The position numbers and the translations under genes were made by a program. This document shows positions 26,786 through 36,365 of a stretch of 64,000 nt of DNA, piece by piece. Numbering within the stretch: position 1 is the stretch's first letter; each line of letters begins with the position of its first letter. Under the pieces are notes generated by a model that did not search any database, had not been told where the DNA came from, and was given only the letters and a program-made list of their open reading frames with translations. Source of the DNA: CASPLG01 sp965120375 (GTDB lineage Bacteria > Bacillota > Clostridia > Oscillospirales > Acutalibacteraceae); contig CBCPMW010000009.1 in NCBI GenBank assembly GCA_965120375.1, positions 3,223-67,222 on the forward strand. The letters are read 5' to 3'.

Positions 26786-27295
26786 AGTAGTTGATCTTCG
26801 TGACAGTTTAGATATAAATTCTCTAAACACGATATCTTTAAAATCACCGTCATAACCCAGAACAGAAAACGCAGAGATCGCTGCTGCAATTTTTAAGGCA
26901 TAAGTGATCCTGTTTTTTTTATCATCATTTAGAGGAATTCCACTAAATGTAAGGCTATCTTTTGAGTTTATAAAGTCTATAAAATCGAGGATAAAAACAT
27001 CTATATCGGAACCAGATGTTTTTAAACTTCCCTCAACACCAAGAATATAGTCTACACTTACATTAAGTTCACGACAAATATCGGCTAAAGTTTCCTTATC
27101 GGGCTCACGTCTACCTTGCTCGTACATACCCATTGTCGAAGCAGCGATATTAAGTTTAGCGGCAAGTTCCGCTTGCGTCCACCCACATCGCAGCCTTATT
27201 CTCTTTATTCTATCTCCGAATCTATTTCTTTTTCCTACAAACATCTCAATATCTGCACCACGCTCATACTTTGTACTCAGGTACCCAACCAACAC
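26777..27295 (-). CDS. XRE-family transcriptional regulator
   Basis: Up to 172 residues. The helix-turn-helix (RIKRIRLRCGWTQAELAAKL, then STMGMYEQGRREPDKETLAD and NVSVDYILG) lies near residues 28-85. A C-terminal region of about 80 residues with no known domain follows. The start is uncertain: ATG 27295 has no ribosome site and an internal ATG (MFVGKRN, 27244) is possible. It converges with folK with a small overlap. The divergent spacer holds an inverted-repeat pair that could be its operator. Confidence 0.85.
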   Translation of the reverse strand: MLVGYLSTKYERGADIEMFVGKRNRFGDRIKRIRLRCGWTQAELAAKLNIAASTMGMYEQGRREPDKETLADICRELNVSVDYILGVEGSLKTSGSDIDVFILDFIDFINSKDSLTFSGIPLNDDKKNRITYALKIAAAISAFSVLGYDGDFKDIVFREFISKLSRRSTTSD

Positions 27296-27615
27296 ATTGG
27301 GTTAAGTATACATACAGTTTAAAACATATATGACTTAAAGATTTAGTGAATTGGGGCGGTGCAAACAGTATAATACTACTAACAACACGAAACGTGTAGA
27401 AATTAGTTTAAGGTTAATAAATGAAATAAAAAAATTAATTTTGAAACTAGAGTACAAAATTGAAATAAATATTGACTGATTAATATTATATATGATAGTA
27501 TATGGGAGAAAACTGACCAAATTTATTTAATTAAAACAAATATAACTATGTGTTAAGTTAGTCGCAAAAAATATTTTTTTGTATCTAACTACACGTTTTG
27601 TGGTGAGGGGTGTGT
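27296..27615. promoter_or_regulatory. Spacer with an inverted pair of 14-bp operator-like sites
   Basis: cacgaaacgtgtag (27386-27399) recurs in inverted form as ctacacgttttgtg (27589-27602), 13 of 14 bases matching, about 190 bp apart. The second lies just before the ribosome site of the next gene. The rest is AT-rich. No gene is visible. Confidence 0.4.
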
Positions 27616-27828
27616 ATGTGTTATAAAAAATTGGCATATGAATACATAATGGAAGCAAAAAAGCTGAATTTATACATAAAAAAATTAAAAAAACAGTATA
27701 ATTATACTAATAATTCTGAAAATATAGACATTTATTATAGAATAAAAACTCTATACAATATGTATCTCGACCTAAAACATGTTGGGGAGTATTTAATGGG
27801 AAAATATGGAGGGGGATCAGATGGCTAG
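27616..27828 (+). CDS. Small helical protein, 70 residues, unrecognised
   Basis: ATG 27616 follows gaggggtg closely (27605-27612). The product is basic and helical (YIMEAKKLNLYIKKLKKQYN, then KTLYNMYLDLKHVGEYLM), with a Gly-rich end. Its stop overlaps the start of the sigma-like gene, so the two are translationally coupled. It may be a partner of that regulator. No known domain. Confidence 0.6.
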   Translation: MCYKKLAYEYIMEAKKLNLYIKKLKKQYNYTNNSENIDIYYRIKTLYNMYLDLKHVGEYLMGKYGGGSDG

Positions 27829-28126
27829 CAAAGTTTCTTTAAATGAATTTACGGATAACCTTGCAGGAATGAAAAATTTCAAAGCAAAATTTACAAGTGA
27901 TAACACAGAAACAAGAAAAAGAATGGTTCAAATTATAGAGAAAGTGGCAAATGGAGAATTGACTGGTAGGCAAAAGGAGTGTCTTTTTATGTATTATGAA
28001 AAAGGAATGAAAATGGTAGAAATTTCAGATGCATTAGGGATTTGTATTTCTTGTGTGTCGAGACACATAAAAAAAGCTAGAATTCGAATACAGAGAACAC
28101 TAGCTTATTATTATACAGTAAAATAA
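27821..28126 (+). CDS. Sigma-70 region 4-like DNA-binding protein
   Basis: 101 residues. The C-terminal half (LTGRQKECLFMYYEKGMKMV, then EISDALGICISCVSRHIKKARIRI) is a region-4 helix-turn-helix; there is no region 2. Such short proteins in clostridia are sigma-like regulators or phage-type activators. ATG 27821 follows ggaggggg (27808-27815); the upstream ATG 27806 overlaps that site. It lies just upstream of spoIIE but appears to be a separate unit. Confidence 0.75.
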   Translation: MASKVSLNEFTDNLAGMKNFKAKFTSDNTETRKRMVQIIEKVANGELTGRQKECLFMYYEKGMKMVEISDALGICISCVSRHIKKARIRIQRTLAYYYTVK

Positions 28127-28257
28127 TATATAATTAATTATTATTTATATAAAAAATATAATCATTCCGCATATTGTGACATCCAAATTTACTCACTTAT
28201 TTATATAATCTTTTCATTATAGTAAAAATTTTTCACTATTATTTTGGGTGTGATGGG

Positions 28258-30573
28258 ATGTTTAATTTTGGTGTGTGGAAAGGAATAAATATAAAAGAAG
28301 AAATTAAAAAGTCTTTTTTTAGAGATTTTATTTTCAAATTTTTACATTTTTTGTTAGGGGTTATATCGTCTCAAGAAGTTATATTGGGTAGGTATAATCC
28401 CTTTGGCGTATCTATGGCCATAGCAGTTAATAAGACGTATACTTTTCCAGCAACTTTAGGAGCTATTTTAGGGTATTTGTTTTTACATAAACTCAGCAAA
28501 GGTATTGGATATATTTCCGTAATATTAATGATCAATACATTTATTTGGATTTTTGATGCCGTTTTAAAGGAAAAATATAAATGTCTATTTTTATCAGTTG
28601 TATGTTTTATTTCCTCTCTTTCTGTAGGGGTTTTTGTTAACTATCCGGGCGATTTTAACTTTTTTTTCATCTATTCCGTATTTTTAGAGTCTCTAGTTAT
28701 GGCGATTTCTATTTATTTTTTTAAAAAAACCTTTGATATTTTGACTTTATCTATAGATGATATACCAGAGAAACAAAAAATTATTTACCTTTTTGTTTCT
28801 CTATTTATACTGCTCATATCACTTTCATCCATAGTTATTTTTAAAGTTTCGCTTAGTAGAGTACTTTCTGTTTTTATAATAATTTTATCCTCCTGTATAC
28901 AAGGTGTTTATGGTGGGAGTATTATGGGAATTGCAACTGGTACAGCTGTTACAATTTCGTCTTTCGGAACTCCTTATATTTTAGGAGTATATGCTTTATC
29001 AGGGCTGGTTTCGGGTTTTTTTTCTAAATTAGGGAAATTAGCATCATGTTTTTCTTTTGCGTTTTGCAGTATCATTTTTTTACTTAATTCTGCGATTTTA
29101 CCAAATGTTTTGACTTCTTTATTTTATGAAATTGCGATAGGTATTTTTATTTTTTTATTAACCCCTAAAGAATTTATAAGTTACATTAGTTTACTATTTT
29201 CTACAAACAATAAATATTTTTGTGATATAGAGTCTAAAAATTTTAACAGTGCTGATAAAGGATATATTTCAAAAACTATTAGATCCATGTCCAATATTGC
29301 TGAAAATACAATTTATTCAATGTTTTCAGGTTCTATGTCAGAAATAGAAAATACATGTATGGATTCAGTATATAGAGTTTGTCGGAAATGTAATTTAAAG
29401 AGTTTATGTTGGGAACAGGAAATTGATCAAACTACAGAAATTTTCGAAAACATTATTTCGGATATTTTGTCTAGAAGTAACACTGAACTAATAAATTATA
29501 ATATTGAAAAAAGGTGTAAAAACAGCAAAAAGGTAATAGAGAACATAAAAAAAGCGAAATCGAATTATGAGGCCAGTGTTGAAGCAAAGAGAAGAATAAA
29601 AGAACTGTGCAGAGTTATGTCCGAGAAAGTTTCTTTTGCTAAAGCACTTTTTGACTATGCAAGTGAAGGGTTTAGATCAAAAGAGATTTTAGAAAAAAGT
29701 AGAAAAATAAAGAACCTACTTAGTAAATATAATATTGAGACTGTTAGGACTGAGTGTAGAGTTAGCGATATAGATAGAATATTTGTAGAAATAGAAGTTA
29801 TGAAAATATCCGATAAAACTATAATAAAAGACGAAATATTGAGAAAGATAAGTATAATATGCGGGAAAAAGATGAGTGAACCCGTTGTTTTTGATTTAGA
29901 AAACAGAACAATCATAAGGATCTCACAAAAAGAAATTTTAGATTTAAATGTTAATATAAGTCGGCATAGCTGTAATAATGGAGAATTTTGTGGGGATTTT
30001 TGTTGCCACTTTAAAGATGGAACAGGGAAATTTTCTATTATTATAAGTGATGGAATGGGAACGGGCGGACGAGCTGCTGCGGACGGAGCCTTGACGGCTC
30101 GAATAATTGAAAGACTTATAAAACTTAGGGTTGAACCAATCAGTGCTGTCAAAATCGCGAATTTATCTATTCTTGGAAAAACTAGTGAAGAGTCCTTTGC
30201 CGCAATTGATATTATGACATTTGATTTATATTCCGGGTTTACCAAGTTTACAAAAGCTGGTGCTCCCATTACTTTTTTTAGAAAAGACGGCAAAGTAAAT
30301 AAAATAGAAACTACCTCTTTGCCGATAGGAATATTTGATGAGGCAAATATCTCTGTTAATAAAAATATATTTTCCGAAGGAGATTTGATTGTAATGATGT
30401 CCGACGGAGTGACGGATGTAGGAACCGAGTGGGTAGAATCTATAATAAAAAATATAAAGCAAGAAGAAATAGAAAATTTATCAGATTTAATTTTGCAGGA
30501 AACCCTAAGAAGAAGAGGTACAGGGCGGGATGATGACATAACTGTTGCTGTTATAAATATTCTGAAAGTATGA
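28258..30573 (+). CDS. spoIIE: Stage II sporulation protein E
   Basis: 771 residues, close to the usual 800. The N-terminal half (about 20-300) contains some ten membrane helices, beginning with LGRYNPFGVSMAIA. A central regulatory domain with Cys pairs (CRKCNLKSLCW) follows. The C-terminal PP2C phosphatase has IIISDGMGTGGRAAADGA, KAGAPITFF, LIVMMSDGVTD and GRDDDITVAV. It dephosphorylates SpoIIAA to activate sigma-F in the forespore. It appears complete. The usual downstream genes (tilS, hpt, ftsH) are not here; a GH25 lysozyme follows instead. Confidence 0.96.
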   Translation: MFNFGVWKGINIKEEIKKSFFRDFIFKFLHFLLGVISSQEVILGRYNPFGVSMAIAVNKTYTFPATLGAILGYLFLHKLSKGIGYISVILMINTFIWIFDAVLKEKYKCLFLSVVCFISSLSVGVFVNYPGDFNFFFIYSVFLESLVMAISIYFFKKTFDILTLSIDDIPEKQKIIYLFVSLFILLISLSSIVIFKVSLSRVLSVFIIILSSCIQGVYGGSIMGIATGTAVTISSFGTPYILGVYALSGLVSGFFSKLGKLASCFSFAFCSIIFLLNSAILPNVLTSLFYEIAIGIFIFLLTPKEFISYISLLFSTNNKYFCDIESKNFNSADKGYISKTIRSMSNIAENTIYSMFSGSMSEIENTCMDSVYRVCRKCNLKSLCWEQEIDQTTEIFENIISDILSRSNTELINYNIEKRCKNSKKVIENIKKAKSNYEASVEAKRRIKELCRVMSEKVSFAKALFDYASEGFRSKEILEKSRKIKNLLSKYNIETVRTECRVSDIDRIFVEIEVMKISDKTIIKDEILRKISIICGKKMSEPVVFDLENRTIIRISQKEILDLNVNISRHSCNNGEFCGDFCCHFKDGTGKFSIIISDGMGTGGRAAADGALTARIIERLIKLRVEPISAVKIANLSILGKTSEESFAAIDIMTFDLYSGFTKFTKAGAPITFFRKDGKVNKIETTSLPIGIFDEANISVNKNIFSEGDLIVMMSDGVTDVGTEWVESIIKNIKQEEIENLSDLILQETLRRRGTGRDDDITVAVINILKV

Positions 30574-30665
30574 ACTAAGCTATTGATTTTAGTATCAAAA
30601 TACGATATTATATTATACAAAAAGTAGGAAAAGGGTGAGAAGTTATAAAAAATAATGGTTTAAAG

Positions 30666-31427
30666 TTGGTTATTTTTGTGTTTTTTGTTCTTATAAGTAA
30701 GAATTTTTATGCTAGGGACTACTCAAAAGATGTATATCGTTACCAAGACGACGGTTTATATTTTTTTAATAGTGAACTGAGTTTAGATAGATATTACCCG
30801 AGAGACTGTGTACGTAGAGGGATTGATGTTTCGAAGTGGCAAGGAGATATTGATTGGGAAAAAGTTAGAGAAGCCGGGATAGAATTTGCTATAATTCGTG
30901 ATGGATACGGAAGAAAAGATGAAAATCAAATTGACAAATTTTTTCATAAAAATATAAAAGAAGCTCAAGAAAATGGTATTAAATGCGGAGTTTATCATTA
31001 TTCTTATGCAAGAAACGAAGAAGAAGCTGGTCTTGAAGCGGATTTTTGTATGGAAAATATAAAACCTTATAAACTGGAATACCCTATAGCATTTGATATA
31101 GAAGAAAAAAGTCTAATTCCTTTAGGGCGTGAGAAACTTACGGATATTTGTTGTGCTTTTTGTGATAGAATTAGGTCGAAAGGGTATTATGTTATAATTT
31201 ATACGAACTTAAACTGGGTTAGAAATTTTTTAGTTAGTGATATCTTGTTCAGTACATATGATTTGTGGCTTGCTAGATATAAAGTATCCCAACCGAGGTA
31301 TTCTTGTGGTGCTTGGCAACAAACTTCCTCAGGAAATGTCAGGGGGATAAATGGAAATGTTGATTGCGATATGTCTTATTTCGATTACCCAAAAATAATG
31401 GAAGAGCTGAATTTAAATGGATTCTAA
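30666..31427 (+). CDS. GH25 lysozyme (secreted)
   Basis: About 253 residues from TTG 30666. The GH25 catalytic fold is clear: RRGIDVSKWQGDIDWEKV, FAIIRDGYG, GVYHYSYARN, PIAFDIEEKS (catalytic Asp-x-Glu), IIYTNLNW, LWLARYK, GAWQQTSS and VDCDMSYF. A signal peptide precedes it (VIFVFFVLISKNFYA). The start is uncertain: TTG 30666 is 26 bases from the ribosome site (aagggtgag, 30631-30639) and gives no basic n-region. Reading from ATA 30645, five bases after that site, adds KNNGLK and a normal signal peptide. It cleaves peptidoglycan. Confidence 0.9.
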   Translation: MVIFVFFVLISKNFYARDYSKDVYRYQDDGLYFFNSELSLDRYYPRDCVRRGIDVSKWQGDIDWEKVREAGIEFAIIRDGYGRKDENQIDKFFHKNIKEAQENGIKCGVYHYSYARNEEEAGLEADFCMENIKPYKLEYPIAFDIEEKSLIPLGREKLTDICCAFCDRIRSKGYYVIIYTNLNWVRNFLVSDILFSTYDLWLARYKVSQPRYSCGAWQQTSSGNVRGINGNVDCDMSYFDYPKIMEELNLNGF

Positions 31428-31430
31428 AAA

Positions 31431-31470
31431 ATCCCCACGACTAAAAAGTCGATGGGAGATCCTTTTTTGT
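31431..31470 (+). terminator. Rho-independent terminator after the lysozyme gene
   Basis: tccc...cgact (31432-31442) pairs with agtcg...ggga (31447-31457) around a 4-base loop, followed by a T run at 31464-31469. Confidence 0.65.
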
Positions 31471-31524
31471 TGTGTACTTTCATAAATTTTTATATAAAAA
31501 CAGACAACAGCGCAAAACTGAAAC

Positions 31525-31716
31525 TTATAACTCTAGTTCTATAGCAGAAACAGGGCAAACATCCCGGCATTCCTCTACAGATGACTCAAATTCTTCAGCA
31601 ATTTCTGAATCTACTGCCTCAGATTTATCATCTTCGTTATAACTAAAAACCTCGGGGCAGATGCTTACGCACATTCCACAGCTTATACATTTATTTTGAT
31701 CTACTTTAGCTTTCAT
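31525..31716 (-). CDS. Ferredoxin, single 4Fe-4S type
   Basis: 63 residues. The cluster ligands are CISCGMCVSICP near the N-terminus and a later single Cys in RDVCPVSAIEL; another Cys (EECRD) is close by. It is acidic, as clostridial and Thermotoga-type ferredoxins are. ATG 31716 follows aaggagg. A soluble electron carrier. Confidence 0.92.
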   Translation of the reverse strand: MKAKVDQNKCISCGMCVSICPEVFSYNEDDKSEAVDSEIAEEFESSVEECRDVCPVSAIELEL

Positions 31717-31822
31717 ATTTAATCCTCCTTGCGTGTAATTATAAACTAACACGCAAACAAGATCAATACTTAAGTGCTAACTTTTTTTATTTAGACTAAT
31801 TCTGTTCCTTTGTGCACATTTT

Positions 31823-33250
31823 TTATTTTTTACTTGAGAAAAATTTTAGAGGATCTTGCCTTGTTCCTTTTACTATAACTTCAAAGTGTAGATGTGCTCC
31901 AGTGGAGTGACCAGTATTACCAACAGAGGCAATTCTTTCACCGGCTTTTACTTCTTGACCAGATTTCACAAACAATTTTTCGCAGTGGGCATAAAGTGTG
32001 CATATTCCATTGTTTCCTGAAATCTGGACAAAATTTCCATATCCAGTACCTGTACCAGCAAACGTAACTTTTCCATCAGTTGAGGCAACTATATCTTTCC
32101 CCGTTACATTGTACCCAGATATATCTATCCCAGTATGAGGTTTAGTCCTAAATGACCCGTCCATAACACCAAACTTGCTAGTTACAGTTGTTGCAGATGG
32201 AACAGGCCAAACCAAACTACCTTCTTTAGAGCTGGAGATTTCAGTGTTTTTGTTTTTGGTAGGCTTCTTTGTACCGTAGAGTATACATTCATCTATAGCG
32301 TCTACCTTATTGCTAAAAACTTCATTTCTGGTAACTTCTTTTCCGTTAAGGTAGGAAACTATTTCACCTTTTGTATGGAGTCCATCTTTTCCTTCAATTG
32401 TTTTCTTTTCGTCGCCTTCAAGTTGAGATTTATCAGGTTTACGTACAGTCTGATACGGAAGTACAGTTTGTGTTTCTTCAAATCTTTCTGTTTTTATGTT
32501 TATAGGGAATTTCAACATTTCAATAGACAACTTGTCCCCAGATTTTATGTTATCATTTTCAAGATTATTTAATTCGATTAATTTATCAACCGATGTATTA
32601 AAGTGTTCAGCAATAATTCCTAAAGTTTCACCGTCTTTTACCTCATACTCTGAATACGAGTAGATACCGTTCTTAATTATATTTTTTACTTCTTCAACTT
32701 TTTTTATTTCGTACATGGGATATAAACCAGATACAACCTTTACTTCTTCTAAGAAGCTAGTTTTTGCATTTTCATCCCCGAGTTTTGCATCTTCGAGGAC
32801 TGATTGTATTAAATCGTTAGCGGTATCAAAACTATCTAGCACTGCTACTAAATCTGAGCCAGAATATATACCGCCCGCATAGGCAAACTCATTTTTCGAT
32901 TGAGCTATAATTTTATTTTTTACCTCATTCGCAGAATCGCATACCTCTTCTCCTACAACTTTCAGTTTATACTCAGTCGCTGGAACAGAAGAGATTTTTT
33001 CTCCGCTATCTTCCAGAGAACTTTTCTTCATTAGCTCGGTTGCTTCTTCTAAAGTTTTTTCATTTTCTATCGTAGCGATCTCTGATCCGCAGTATGAGAC
33101 CGACAGACCGTAGCTTTGGCCATTACAGTGAGAAACAGTTAAAATAAACACTGCTACAGCTGAAGCAGGAATAGAATTTGGCAACAATCTAGGTATAAAT
33201 TTTTTATTAAGAACCCTTTTACTTAAAATTAACAGTTCTTTAAATGTCAA
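31823..33250 (-). CDS. Secreted M23 metallopeptidase with LysM and G5 domains
   Basis: 475 residues from TTG 33250, placed after ggaggga; upstream codons overlap that site. Order: cytoplasmic start, membrane helix (ASAVAVFILTVSHC), a stalk of about 150 residues, LysM (YEVKDGETLGIIAEHFNTS, about 205-250), G5 (TVLPYQTVRKPD...VTRNEV, about 262-330), then the M23 peptidase with HTGIDISG, LYAHC and GAHLHFEV zinc motifs. It is a peptidoglycan endopeptidase, typical of sporulating clostridia. G5 and LysM bind wall sugars. Confidence 0.94.
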   Translation of the reverse strand: MTFKELLILSKRVLNKKFIPRLLPNSIPASAVAVFILTVSHCNGQSYGLSVSYCGSEIATIENEKTLEEATELMKKSSLEDSGEKISSVPATEYKLKVVGEEVCDSANEVKNKIIAQSKNEFAYAGGIYSGSDLVAVLDSFDTANDLIQSVLEDAKLGDENAKTSFLEEVKVVSGLYPMYEIKKVEEVKNIIKNGIYSYSEYEVKDGETLGIIAEHFNTSVDKLIELNNLENDNIKSGDKLSIEMLKFPINIKTERFEETQTVLPYQTVRKPDKSQLEGDEKKTIEGKDGLHTKGEIVSYLNGKEVTRNEVFSNKVDAIDECILYGTKKPTKNKNTEISSSKEGSLVWPVPSATTVTSKFGVMDGSFRTKPHTGIDISGYNVTGKDIVASTDGKVTFAGTGTGYGNFVQISGNNGICTLYAHCEKLFVKSGQEVKAGERIASVGNTGHSTGAHLHFEVIVKGTRQDPLKFFSSKK

Positions 33251-33478
33251 AGTGCATTCCCTCCATATCAATTTCTTAAAACAAGTTACCTTAAAAATTC
33301 ACCTTCTTAATATATTATAACAAAAAATTACAAGATTGCAATAATTCAAGAGCTGATTTGTAGGAATAAATGATAATTTAATTAAAATATTGATATTTAT
33401 GTTTAATATGACTAGAAAATAATTCACAAATTGAAATAAATAAATGTTCAAGACACATTTTGATAATATTATTTAAAA

Positions 33479-33515
33479 CAAAAAATCTGATTATTTTTAT
33501 AAATAAATAATCAGA
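33479..33515 (-). terminator. Rho-independent terminator after the aminotransferase gene
   Basis: tctgattattt (33486-33496) and aaataatcaga (33505-33515) form an 11-bp stem with an 8-base loop. On the minus strand it is followed by a T run. Confidence 0.75.
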
Positions 33516-33546
33516 ATGGATATACTAATAAATATTTTTGACAAAA

Positions 33547-34824
33547 TTATTTTAAAAGCGTTTCTAAATATGCTATTTTTGCTGAAGTACAGAATACTTC
33601 CATTGCTTTAGCTAGTTCATCGCAAGATGGAAAAGAAGGTGCTATCCGAATATTGCTGTCAAGTTGATCCAGACCATATGGGTACGTTGCCCCAGCATCA
33701 GTCAAAGTCACTCCTGCTTCTTTACAAAGTTTACAAGTACGTTTTGCACAGTTTTTGGGTAAATCAACACTAACAAAATATCCACCTTTAGGGTTTTCCC
33801 ATTTTATTTCGCTGCCTTCAAAATGTTTTTTAAGTGCGTTTATCACTATATCGAACTTTGGTTTTAGTATTTTTCTGTGTTTTTTCATATGAGATAAAAT
33901 TCCTTTATTGTCTTTTAAAAACCTAATATGGCGAAGCTGGTTAAGTTTGTCAGGTCCAACGGATTTTACGCTATATCTAAGTTTTAATTCAGATAAATTT
34001 TCTCCCATACATGCGACTGCAGCAACAGCTGAACCAGCAAACGTTATTTTTGATAAGGAACAAAAAACGATTGGCATTTCGTGATTATTATTTTTTGATG
34101 CTTCATCAATTATATTTAGAATATCCGTATTTTCTTCAGTTAAATCATGAACGATATAGGCGTTGTCCCAAAAAACTTTAAAATCTTTTGCTTTGGGTTT
34201 TAGGTTTGCGATGCGTTTTATAGTTTTGTTAGAATAAGAAATTCCTTGAGGATTAGAAAACTTAGGAACGCACCAGATTCCTTTGACAGTTTCATCAGAT
34301 TCCACTATTTTTTCAACTCTATCCATGTCTGGCCCCTCAGGTGTCATTTTTATATTTATCATCTTTATACCAAAATACTCGCAAATTCTAAAATGTCTGT
34401 CGTACCCAGGAGTAGGACAAAGAAATTTAATTTCCTTTTGTTTTATCCAGGCATTGCAATTTTTTGTTTTTTGAGTCATGAACATAGAAATAGTGTCAAA
34501 CATAATTTCTAAACTAGAATTACCTCCGACTATAACCATGTCCTCTTTTACACGCATTAAATTTGCAAAAAAACGCCTTGCTTCAGGGATTCCATAAGAA
34601 AGACCATAGTTTCTGCAATCAAGTCCTTCTTCAGTTTTGAAATCAGAATCGCTGTTTATTGTGTCTAACATGCTGTTTGATAAAGATATTTGCTCAGGAG
34701 AAGGGATTCCCCTTGCCATATTTATTTTGAGCCCCAAAGACTTTAGTTTACTGTATTCATTTTCTAGTTTAACTTTTTCTTCCATAAGATTACTTAATTT
34801 TTCTCCGATAAAAAAGTCTTTCAT
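33547..34824 (-). CDS. PLP aminotransferase, class I (Asp-aminotransferase subgroup Ic type)
   Basis: 425 residues. MARGIPSPEQISLSN near residue 35, the substrate loop LDCRNYGLSYGIPEARRF, VGGNSSLEIMFD, FLCPTPGYDRHF, WDNAYIVHDL and the PLP lysine in CSLSKITFAGSAVA are visible, with NIRIAPSFPS near the end. The family (PF12897-like) is annotated as aspartate or broad-specificity transaminase; the substrate is not certain. ATG 34824. It has its own terminator and lies 79 bp downstream of the deacetylase gene. Confidence 0.9.
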   Translation of the reverse strand: MKDFFIGEKLSNLMEEKVKLENEYSKLKSLGLKINMARGIPSPEQISLSNSMLDTINSDSDFKTEEGLDCRNYGLSYGIPEARRFFANLMRVKEDMVIVGGNSSLEIMFDTISMFMTQKTKNCNAWIKQKEIKFLCPTPGYDRHFRICEYFGIKMINIKMTPEGPDMDRVEKIVESDETVKGIWCVPKFSNPQGISYSNKTIKRIANLKPKAKDFKVFWDNAYIVHDLTEENTDILNIIDEASKNNNHEMPIVFCSLSKITFAGSAVAAVACMGENLSELKLRYSVKSVGPDKLNQLRHIRFLKDNKGILSHMKKHRKILKPKFDIVINALKKHFEGSEIKWENPKGGYFVSVDLPKNCAKRTCKLCKEAGVTLTDAGATYPYGLDQLDSNIRIAPSFPSCDELAKAMEVFCTSAKIAYLETLLK

Positions 34825-34903
34825 TTTGTTTCTTTCACCCTTTTTTAGGTTTTATAGTTTATGCCAATTTTAACATTTTATCAGAGGAAAATCTATATTT
34901 TAT

Positions 34904-35668
34904 TTAGCTATTTTTTAGCATTTGAGTTCCATTTCGGTCCACTTCATAGTTTTCAGAAAATATCAATTCAGAAACCGGAACGATAGAATAACCATCTTCT
35001 TTTATGGCTTTTATAATCCCAGGGAGAGCTGACGGAGTATTTTTTGCTCCGTTGTGCATAAGAATAATAGAACCCGGTTTTATTTTATTTTTTATTCTTT
35101 TTATCATTTCGTCAACTGAGGGATCTTTCCAGTCTAAGCTGTCAACATCCCACTGTATGCAATGCATGTTAAGTTCATTTACTAAATTAACTGTTTCGCT
35201 GTTATAATCGCCATAAGGGGGACGGAAAAGAGTGGGATATTTTCCTGTTATTTTTTCTATTTTATTATTGCATTCTTCTATTTGTGATCTGGCTTTTTCA
35301 GGAGAGAGCTGTGGTATGTGAGGATGTGTATCTGAATGGTTTTCAGTATCGTGACCGGCATCTGATATTGCTTTTACAGATTCAGGATATTTATCTACCC
35401 ACATACCTACTAGAAAAAAAGTAGATTTTATATTATTCTCTTTTAGAATATCTAGAAGCGTTTGAGTTTGTTCGTTTCCCCAAGCTGCATCAAAAGATAA
35501 ACTTACAATTTTTTCATTTTTGTTTACTCTATATATTGGAATTTTTTTATTTTTTCCAGATGCAAATACGCCAAGATTACTCAGAGAGAAAAATGCAGAT
35601 AAAAATCCTACAAATATGAAGCCAGCTACTATTAATAGTTTCTTTTTTGTTATTATAAAAAATTTCAT
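34904..35668 (-). CDS. Polysaccharide deacetylase (PdaB/CE4 type), membrane-anchored
   Basis: 254 residues. A signal anchor (LLIVAGFIFVGFLSAFFSL) precedes a NodB-type domain: SLSFDAAWGN (catalytic Asp), STFFLVGMWVD, TENHSDTHPHIPQLS (zinc His pair), RPPYGDYN, WDVDSLDWKDPS and LMHNGAKNT. All CE4 motifs are present, though the first has DAAWG in place of DDG. In spore-formers PdaB-like proteins act on cortex or spore-wall peptidoglycan; that role is inferred. ATG 35668 follows ggagg. Confidence 0.9.
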   Translation of the reverse strand: MKFFIITKKKLLIVAGFIFVGFLSAFFSLSNLGVFASGKNKKIPIYRVNKNEKIVSLSFDAAWGNEQTQTLLDILKENNIKSTFFLVGMWVDKYPESVKAISDAGHDTENHSDTHPHIPQLSPEKARSQIEECNNKIEKITGKYPTLFRPPYGDYNSETVNLVNELNMHCIQWDVDSLDWKDPSVDEMIKRIKNKIKPGSIILMHNGAKNTPSALPGIIKAIKEDGYSIVPVSELIFSENYEVDRNGTQMLKNS

Positions 35669-35894
35669 TATTTTTCCTCCTCTTTGGTTCTATTTCTATG
35701 ATCTTAATTTTACTTATATTCTATTTTTTTAATTAAGAAAAAAATAGAATATAAGGTGAAATAGCGAGATTCTTATTTTTCTGATTTGTTTGAAAAAATT
35801 TATTTATATCAATAATGACCTTAAAAAGGGAACTTTTATTGAATTTGTTATAAATGGTGAGTTATCTTCGTATACTCTTTTAGAGGTGATTTAA

Positions 35895-36365
35895 ATGAAA
35901 ATTAATTGGAAAACGCTTATACCTTGTATTGCTGCACCACTTATTGTAGGGGCTACATCTAGTTTTTTGTCAATGGGTAGTATGGAAACATTTAGTAAAA
36001 TAAATAAACCTGCATTTTCTCCTCCGGGCTGGGTTTTTCCTGTAGTTTGGACTATACTTTATATATTTATGGGTTGCGCCTCCTATCTAGTTATTGAATC
36101 CGGTGGAGACGAGACTAAAATTAAAAAATCGATGATTCTGTACTCAGTGCAGCTTGTTCTAAACTTTTTCTGGCCAATCCTGTTTTTCAGTTTCGGACTC
36201 TTTGGCTTTTCGTTTTTGTGGCTTGTTGTTTTGTGGATTTTAGTGCTTTTGACGGCGATTTCGTTTAAAAATTTGTCAAATCTCGCTTTTTATCTTTTGA
36301 TTCCGTACTTGGTCTGGATCGTTTTTGCCGGATACTTAAACTTCGAGATTGCAGTGTTGAACTGA
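35895..36365 (+). CDS. TspO/MBR family membrane protein
   Basis: 156 residues, five membrane helices. NKPAFSPPGWVFPVVWTILY is the family's ligand-loop signature, followed by LVLNFFWPILFFSFG and LLIPYLVWIVFAGYLNF. TspO proteins bind porphyrins or sterol-like ligands and modulate stress responses. ATG 35895 follows gaggtga. Confidence 0.94.
   Translation: MKINWKTLIPCIAAPLIVGATSSFLSMGSMETFSKINKPAFSPPGWVFPVVWTILYIFMGCASYLVIESGGDETKIKKSMILYSVQLVLNFFWPILFFSFGLFGFSFLWLVVLWILVLLTAISFKNLSNLAFYLLIPYLVWIVFAGYLNFEIAVLN

Noticed and set aside
29655..30620. Long leftward frame (321 codons) opposite spoIIE
   Set aside because: It is a shadow of the conserved PP2C domain; its product is Ser/Ile-rich without motifs.
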